From Yponomeuta sedellus (Eukaryota; Arthropoda; Insecta; Lepidoptera; Yponomeutidae): 64,000 nucleotides of DNA. Below the pieces are notes generated by a model, which ran no database searches, had not been told where the DNA came from, and was given only the letters and a program-made list of their open reading frames with translations. The stretch lies in NCBI GenBank assembly GCA_934045075.1, contig OW203721.1, forward strand, positions 15,842,678 through 15,906,677, given 5' to 3'. Made by a program: the position numbers and the translations under genes. This document shows positions 56,401-64,000 of the stretch, in pieces; positions within the stretch are counted from its first letter, which is position 1; each line of letters opens with the position of its first letter.

Positions 56401-57049
56401 ACAAACACTTAGAAGGACGGGTATTTAATTGAAATTAGCATTATATTTTACTCATATATTGTTAATATAAGAATGGAAGTATGAGACTGCTTTACATAGG
56501 TGACAACTTCATCAGAGTTATTTTCAATCGAATTTGTAATCGTAATTTGTTTTGTTTGTTATGCATAATTATAATTTCAGCTTTCTAGTACTAATCGTCT
56601 CCGAGCTAAGCCGCGGCCAGTCAGACACGGACGGGCATAGCGAAACTGCGTGTTTATTTGTTGCGAAACTACGCTGAAACTGCATTTTCAGACTCACCTG
56701 TTTAATTTTTTTTTGTTTCTATTTTTTCACGTCTCAGCAACTGTATTAAGTAAAACAGTCGAGGCAATTATTGGCTTTACTGTATGTAAAAAAAAACGAT
56801 TGTATAATAATATTATAAGAAGCTGTTGTTTTCCCTAATAGAAATAAAATAAAAATGATGTCTTTGTAAGGACGTATGCACACTTGGCAGCTCCAGATGG
56901 GCAGAAAAGTGTACGACACTTGATAAATTAAGCTACACAACAATTTTAATGTAACACAGCTCTTATCATAAGAGATATTTGTTAGCACTTAGCTTGCCTT
57001 TGTATTTTTTAATTTGTTTTAATGGTGCAATATATTTGTTTAATAATGA

Positions 57050-57200
57050 TAGCTCACTGGAAAATCACATTGCTTCACATGCGCTAGGTCCTGGGTTGGA
57101 ATCCCATTGTTTTCCATGTTACATTTGTATATCTTTTGTAGCACACCACTAGCTGAGGATAAAGAAAAATTTCGTGTGGAAACCGGTTTTAAATAAACAT
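57050..57200 (+). mobile_element. tRNA-headed SINE-like sequence
   Basis: 'gatagctcactggaaaatca', 'gctaggtcctgggttggaat' and an A-rich end. Box A and B are recognisable but mutated. Confidence 0.45.
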
Positions 57201-57429
57201 TGAGCCTTGACCTTAACGTTTGAAATCGCCAGCATTACTTGTATACAAGGGATCTCAGAGAGAGAGTGTTTGGTATAATCACTAGATGCGTGCCCACCTG
57301 TTTGAAAAATTTAACAATTTAAAATGTTTAACAATTTTCCCATGTTACTCTGTTAATTAATCCTTTGGAAATGTACATAAATATGCCTCTGTCTCTGTAC
57401 GTCACGTTTAGTAAATTTTATTATGACGT

Positions 57430-57615
57430 AAATGTTTACAATGTTTGCGAAGAAGCTATAGGTACCACTCGCTAATAGTGAAAGAAAGCAGCGTGAGGAA
57501 ACCTGAGTGACTGAAATGTTCAGGTACTACACCGCTTGAAACTGCCAATCCGCGATTGGCATACTCTATCTCTGAGATACGCTATATGTCCTGTAATGGG
57601 TAGTATATAGGATAC
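57430..57615 (+). mobile_element. SINE fragment
   Basis: 'ggtaccactcgctaatagtg', 'gcgtgaggaaacctgag' and 'ctgccaatccgcgattggc' match the lepidopteran SINE body also seen at 10549-11055. Confidence 0.6.
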
Positions 57616-57619
57616 ATTT

Positions 57620-59168
57620 AAAAAAATCTTATATAAAACGGACGAACCGAAAAAAAGATTCTGTTTTCGACTACTGTAAAGCCATTGAAAAAATTCTCTA
57701 TGCTATGTAGGCTAATACAATCCGTTAAACGATGCCAAAATAGCTGTCTCGCGGGGGTGTAATGCCAATGGTCTCACACAGAATGACAGTAATATCCGAC
57801 ACGTCCGGTGGACTGCGTGCTCCGTAATCAAAGGGTGCCTTGATCATAAACTTGACCCTCTAACTCCGCCTCCACAATCTTACCTTTAAAGGGCTCTATC
57901 GTCGGAATCGTAATAGGTTGTCAATAGAGATTTTCACAGAAGATGTAATGTGTTACCTAATTACTTTCTCAAATAAATACAAATTTAATAAAGGTTAAAA
58001 CTAATAATCAATAAGGGTTGTCTCCATGCAATAAACGTTTTTTCGCTTTTTTTTGTTAATACTCTATATTAATAGCGAACATACATGCAGGGATCAAACT
58101 TAGCGTAATTGTAGTGTAGTACTTATTGTATAATCTAACGATACATAACAAAAAAGAGTCTAGCTCGAGTCGGACTCACTAACTGCGCTATCAATTTAAG
58201 TTAATATTAGTTTTAAGCAAAGTAATATTTGCTCACCGTGACGGGTAGAGCATGCCTGTACCGTAATATTAAGCCACCACCTACATGATGTAATTACCAT
58301 GCTTTAGCAAATATCGTCTTCTACTCAATTCAATTCTATTCTCCTACAAATCGAGATGGCGTTATTGTTACGGAACCCGGGGTGCGCAAGTCCGTCTAGC
58401 ACATGACAGCTTTTTTTGCCTTAAAATGTTTTTAGCAACGTTGTAGGTTGCCCAACATCGCGCCGACCTTGCAGGGAAACTCCTTGCCTCAGCGAGTAGC
58501 TGTCGGACGACAATAGCGACTATTAAAACTCATTTAACACGCATCAATCGTTATCGTATTGTAGTAATGATAATGTGAATATGCATTGCGCCAACCAATG
58601 TACTTGTGCAGCTTCGGCGAAAGTTACTACTCCACGTTGACGTGAAGATTTTTTCTTGAGTAATTACTTAAATGTAATAGTAAAGGTATAATTATGATTA
58701 AATACATTAATTGTGTATGATAAAAGGAAGTTTTTATTGTATTGTTACTATGTTACAGAGTGCATAACCACTATTTTTCCTTAGTGTAAGTTTTTTATTT
58801 GTATTTGTGAAATCCCTTTCTAGTATTATGTAGGTATATTTTTCGTTCATGTCCTATGTTTTTTTTCCTTGTGTATGTTTATTTTTATTTGTTTCATATT
58901 TATGTACCGTTTATGTGTGTGTATCAATTTCATATTTATGTATCGTTTATGTATGTGTATCAACTATAAAATAATATGTTATCTAATATGGTTTTGTTGC
59001 GCCGACTACCCGTATTTCAGTTTCAGTTTCTTCTTTTCCGTCAATGGTTGTCTGGAAGAAATTACTTTTAGTAATAAGGCCGCCACTTGTACTGTACTGT
59101 TATTTTATAAGTCTCTTATGTAATCCTTGGTGTACATGCAATAAAGAATAATCTATCTATATATCTAT

Positions 59169-59262
<94 letters not shown>

Positions 59263-60405
59263 TCTTTTGGTCGGGCATACTGTTGACACCTTGTTTACGA
59301 TACCAAAACAGTTCCACTGACATGTTATTATGAATGCAACGCTATGTATTCACGACATAGAACGGGCCGCAGAACACGCTAGATCTGCCTCTTATGTTGT
59401 CAAGAACCTATGTATTTACCAGTTTGATGTGCAGTTATTTCTTTCGTTGTTTGTGCACTCGTACCTGTGAAAAAGGAAGTGTTTGTTTAGACGTTTAACA
59501 CCGATAACTTATGAAGTAAACTTTGTGGACTGGGTATGCAAGTGGACTGTGGGCGTCTCGAGTCTATTCTTGCGGTAACTCCGCTAGGAAATTTAAACGC
59601 GGTGCCGAAGATAATTGTATCATTGCACCTACAATACTAGTCCCGATCGGTTTCGACATATCGAGCGAGATCATTCCGATTGATTACGTCACTCGGCCCA
59701 CATGTGGCGTAACTCCACACTTGCTGCAGTCAAAGCGGCCGGAAATTAATGATTTATTCGCTTTTCTAATCGTAATGTTACTTAGGACTTGTGCATACTC
59801 ATCATAGCACGTCTAATGATGCTGGACCTTCATCATCTTCGCAAACATGGTAGAGAAACCACCGTAGGCCGTTTAACCTACGGTCATTCATTATGGAAGA
59901 CATGATAGTAAAAAAGTAGAATCGCTGGTCAGCTCAGCTCTTTCACTGTACTCAAAAATGTTTGTATTCGGGCTAACTTTTGAAAATCCGTTTATTCGAA
60001 AATTTGTTTTATTTGCAATTCTAAGGGTGAATTGCTTTAGATTCTAGACTGAATATTAGCTAAAGCCTTTCTGTATCGCCGATAAAAACACCAAATGACA
60101 GCGTCTCAGCCGTGGGAACTGGGTAAATAGTGTCACGTTATGTATTATTAACAAAAACCTCCGCCTAGTGTCACACACGTATCGTTGCGATCAAATCGTG
60201 AGTGGTTAAATTCTGCCAGTTTGCCAGCACTAAAACTATCTGGAACGAGATTTATTGCAAAGACATTTCCTTGAACGTTTTAACTATCATGAAATATTGA
60301 GTGTTAATCGATTGATGTACTTCCCGAGAGCCATTTATTACTCTTATAACGATTTTTTTAAAGGAACCACAATCAATCAACGGTTTAGCAAATATTAAGG
60401 TTTAA
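57620..60405. other. No gene recognised
   Basis: Contains the (GCCT)n tract and a repeat scrap at 58148-58195. The 94-residue frame at 59523-59807 has no recognisable domain. Confidence 0.4.
59171..59262. repeat. (GCCT)n microsatellite, about 23 units
   Basis: A pure GCCT tetranucleotide run of 92 bp, preceded by a short (atct) stretch. Confidence 0.96.
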
Positions 60406-60409
60406 AAAA

Positions 60410-60560
60410 AGAGGTGGTGGCACAATAGTAGAAAGCCTGCATAACTCTCCAGAGGTCCTGAGTTCGATTTCGGAATGTATCGAAGACTATGTTTTCTGAG
60501 TTACTAGCATTCTTGAATTTATAGTTGTATTAAAACTTGGTGAGGAGTCTTGAGAATCTG
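60410..60560 (+). mobile_element. SINE head fragment
   Basis: 'aggtggtggcacaatagtag' and 'ggtcctgagttcgatttcgg', followed by 'gactatgttttctgagttac'. This is a diverged copy of the tRNA-headed SINE. Confidence 0.5.
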
Positions 60561-61149
60561 AGGTCGCGAAGCAGTTGGTCATCAAGTCCATTCTCTCTGA
60601 GAGAAGGCGCCTCCTATAGTGGGATTATTAAGAATGATAAAATTAAAATGCAGTATAGGTCAAATAAAATCATAATAAGTTTTAATTTAGACTCATGTTC
60701 GCGCTTTCGTTCGACTCGGTAAAGTTTATAAAATCAAAAAAGTAGCTACAGTAAAAGGAATATTTTTTCTCATTTTAAATACTAGCCATTACAGAGTTAA
60801 ACGTTTTAAAAACTAATGTTTTAAGGGTCCTGTAGCCTCCTCTAGTTCACTGGCGACCACTGGCAAAATACAGTATTTTTCATGTATCCCCTTTACAACC
60901 AGCATTAGGCTGCTTACACAATATGCTTAATGTAATCTTATCTATGATATGCATCACATAAATATTGCAAGAACAATGCTACCTAATCTTATGGCAACGA
61001 ATAAAAATAAAACAGTGATAAAAGATGCAATAATTAAGGAGCTAAGTTAAAAAGCTTCCGGGTTTGTCTCGTAAACAATATTAATCAAATCTAGACGATC
61101 CAAGGCCAAAAAGCTCATTTTGTTTTTTTTTTGTTCTGAATTCTGCTCG

Positions 61150-61330
61150 CATATGTATTACTAGCGCGGGCACACGACTTCCTTCGCGAAGAAATTTTGA
61201 AACGTATTTTTACGCTTTAAAATTAGTTTATGAGCTATTTCAGACCATAATGTATCTCGGTGCCGATTTTCATCCCAAAACATCTACACATACGTACAAG
61301 CAAGTAAGTTGTTTCTCGTACCATAGTAGT
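61150..61330 (+). mobile_element. LINE 3' end remnant
   Basis: 'tactagcgcgggcacacgac' then 'tgccgattttcatcccaaaa' and 'tacgtacaagcaagtaa' resemble an RTE-type 3' end, diverged. Confidence 0.45.
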
Positions 61331-62021
61331 AATAAGTAAGGTTGTGTTCTATTTTTGTTTAAGTCTTATAGTCACTAATACCTAATACATTCCTTTGTAA
61401 CATTACTTCATAATTAATTATCCTAATTACTCGAAAGATAATATGAAATTGGTTAGTCATATGTCATGGCAACTAAAATGATAGCCACTGTGGAGAAGGT
61501 CGGCTGTCCCTCAACTCTGGACGTGGTTGTCTTTCAAACTGCGATACAATAATGCAATATCTCACAAATCACGACCTCGTAAACGTTTTAGTCAATCATT
61601 CCTAAGAATTAGCCTGAAACTTACTTATTAAGTATTTAGAGAGCATCGGCAACTAGAGGCGTATTGTTTGGCTAAATTCGTTGTCTTTCTAACAGCGTTA
61701 CAATAATGTAATACGTCAGAAATCACGACTTTGTAAACGTTTTAGTTAATCATTCAGAAGGATTAACATGAAACTTACTTATTGGGCATTCAGAGAGTAT
61801 TGTATTGTATAGGTAAATTCAAATTTTGGCTAAATTATCAAATAGGCTCATTCACATGTAACGCAAAAAAATGCACGCATGGTGATTCAGCCCATATACT
61901 CTGTGCCTTCTGCCTGTGCTCTACAGTGAGACGTATATAGGCTGGATTAGTTATATAAATCATGACAGATATCCGACACCACTTCTTAAGCTGGTCAGAA
62001 ATTGAAGCTGACCGTATCATC

Positions 62022-62246
62022 ATTACCATCAACCCATTAAGACCCCACCGAGGGGTACGGGTCTCTTCCCTGAGGAAGGTATAGGCCATACTCCACCACG
62101 GGGGCCAAGTCCGAATTGGTGGAGGCTTGCAAGACTAGTGGCTGGTCTTACTGTCAGAAGTTTTCAAGCCGCCCTAAGGCCTCTGACTTGGCTTAACGAC
62201 TGTCGTCTATCGACGGCAGCCGGCACCATCTGCTTAACGTGCTTTT
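62022..62246 (-). mobile_element. 5S-headed SINE, copy 8 (truncated)
   Basis: Minus-oriented, lacking the 5S-like head. The body 'actccaccacgggggccaag' and 'cttaacgactg' match the family; the end hairpin is degraded (CCCCACCGAGGGG). Confidence 0.75.
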
Positions 62247-62869
62247 ATTTGTTGGTGATCGTATGTTCAGCAGCAAATAAAAACTCCCAAAATAGAAACA
62301 GGCAGTTGTTTAACATATTTAGTCATGTACGCCTGCAGGTTTGACCTGTCACGTCCTAGAATATCAGTTAGGTAAATTTGATGAAAGGAAATAAAATAAT
62401 TTAAAAGCGCGCGGGGCGGTTTTATTAATGCAAATTGGTTGGTTTATTTCTCGATTTATTGGTTTATTGGTAATATTACTAAACTCTTTTTTGTTTTTTC
62501 TAGTAAAGTATCTTAGTTTGGGATTTTGTCTGTGGAAGTTATTTACATATACGTATATCTTTTTAATAAACTTTGTCACTGTCTCTGTCATATGTATGTC
62601 TCATGTTATTTCTTTGTGCGCGTGTCACTTACAAACCAGTAGACGGTATTGAATTAAACTTATTAAGATTATAACTTAGCTTCCGTAACATTTAAGCTCC
62701 ATAACATCACACTTAAATCCACGGGGAATAAGAAAATAACGCTGATAAGTAAATACTTAGGTGGTTGAACAAAGATAAGTTTTACCACAATGACGGGTAC
62801 AATTTTTGTAGCTTATATACGTGACACTGCAGGGCACACGCCTTCTCTGGGAAAGAGAAAGTATGTGCT

Positions 62870-62970
62870 TAATTACCGCGCGTGCCCAAGGCGTTTTCAG
62901 GTCTGGTTTCCTCACGATGTTTTCCTGCACAATTTGCCAGTGATATTGTTACTAAGTTAAGGCACTGAAT
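62870..62970 (-). mobile_element. SINE body fragment
   Basis: 'ggtttcctcacgatgttttc' and 'ttgccagtgatattgttac', a common lepidopteran SINE body on the minus strand. Confidence 0.5.
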
Positions 62971-63905
62971 GAACCATGCTATTTATTATTTAAAGAATAA
63001 AAGTTTCACAAGCAAAAATTCAAAACTTTTGATAGTTGCAGTCCGAAACGTTATAAGATACTGAGACGAAAAAGTCGTACATATGTTCTCTAACTGGCCA
63101 TGTTACAATTTTTATGTGTGTTGTGGTATTTGAATGAAAGTTTTTCTATTCTATTATAGTTTATTCTACTCTATATTATAATAATACATCTGTAAATTTT
63201 GTCATTACAAAGTTTTATATTAAACGTCGGCGTTATTAACATGTCTCACGTATCAATACTACTAATCGCCTGTGAGCTAAGCGCAGACAGACATATAGAG
63301 ACGGGCGGACAAGGCGAAACTATAAAGTTTCCATGTTGACTATGACCCTTAGAAATGGCTTACAAATCACTCAATTACGAGAATTGTGATTTTTACGCAT
63401 TTTCATATTCATTTTTAGCGATCATAATGGTGATAATGTTACACATGTTTTAAGTCTCACATTATGGGCACTGGTCAAGGCATTGCTAAGATAAACTTAT
63501 TTATATAGCTTAAGATAACATAAAATTTTATTCTGACAAACATAATGTTCGTAAAGTACAATTCATTTCAACACTAACTTTACTGTTCTTTGGAACTTCT
63601 CTAGGAACTAGAACTTGCTTTTATATTATACATATTTTTACATGCGATGCGAAGTCTATAGTTACGCGTAAAATTTTTATAGCTCTCGTGTTACGAAGTC
63701 AAAGAATATATCCTTATCCACATATTTTTCTAGGGCAGTCAGAATTTTGCGTATGGTTATTTTATAAGAATGTATATTCGTACTACTAAATTTATTTCAA
63801 CGTAAAGAATTATATCTAAATATGTATTACTAATTATAAGCTAAATCTAAATACTAACAAAAAAAACCTAAATATATGTATAAATTAATTAATTTAAAAC
63901 ACTAC
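62971..63905. other. AT-rich interval before the edge exon
   Basis: May be the 3' UTR and downstream region of the minus-strand gene entering at 63906. No repeat recognised apart from 'ctgtgagctaagcgcagaca' at about 63270, which also occurs in similar form near 56600. Confidence 0.4.
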
Positions 63906-64000
63906 CTAAAAGCCAATTACTGCGCCCAGATCATCGCCGCCTCTGGGGAGGGTCCCCAGTATGCTGGCTACATTACCTTGTTGGATGACATGACTTATCC
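63906..64000 (-). CDS. Probable terminal exon of an unidentified gene, cut by the window edge
   Basis: A GC-richer block next to AT-rich DNA. On the minus strand it is open from the edge and reads ISHVIQQGNVASILGTLPRG, then GDDLGAVIGF and TAG. Minus-strand AATAAA-type signals lie in the AT-rich sequence below. The plus strand is also open here (CAQIIAASGEGPQYAGYITL), but the AG before it has no pyrimidine tract, so the minus reading is preferred. I do not recognise the protein. Confidence 0.35.
   Translation of the reverse strand, partial: ISHVIQQGNVASILGTLPRGGDDLGAVIGF

Noticed and set aside
59523..59807. 94-residue plus frame as a gene
   Set aside because: No motif, no supported start or splice sites; a chance frame cannot be excluded.

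Overview
The window is nuclear DNA from an insect, almost certainly a moth or butterfly (Lepidoptera). The base composition is AT-rich, three conserved animal genes are split by GT-AG introns, and most of the rest is dispersed repeats of lepidopteran type: RTE 3' ends, tRNA-headed SINEs, TA-flanked MITEs, and the 'ggccaagtgcgagtcgg' element. There are no operons, no prokaryotic signals and no recognisable virus.

Layout. (1) 6.3-16.2 kb, minus strand: a complete three-exon lysophospholipid acyltransferase 5 gene (LPCAT3/MBOAT5, Drosophila nessy), 483 aa, with introns full of nested SINE, LINE and MITE insertions. (2) 19.8-21.0 kb: a decayed hAT transposon with matching ends and a near-perfect 8-bp target duplication. 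(3) 21.8-26.3 kb, plus strand: a complete six-exon UCHL5/UCH37 deubiquitinase gene, 322 aa. (4) 27.9-46.8 kb, minus strand: seven exons of scabrous, a secreted coiled-coil plus fibrinogen-domain protein that modulates Notch. Its 5' exon with the signal peptide was not found. Its 12.4-kb intron carries a 1.35-kb TIR element, a nested MITE pair and a 4.3-kb Jockey-type LINE that is itself split by a SINE. (5) 47-64 kb: no gene recognised, only repeat remnants, with one probable terminal exon of an unknown minus-strand gene at the right edge.

The LPCAT3 and UCHL5 reading frames are head to head, and UCHL5 and scabrous are tail to tail. The three proteins act in unrelated processes (membrane phospholipid remodelling, proteasome/INO80 deubiquitination, Notch-dependent patterning), so the neighbourhood is ordinary eukaryotic gene order.

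The most notable non-genic signal is a SINE family of at least eight copies. Its 5' head resembles the internal promoter of 5S rRNA, and it ends in a conserved short hairpin and a GATAAC-like tail. Several copies have clean target-site duplications. All identifications come from reading the sequence; no database search was run.
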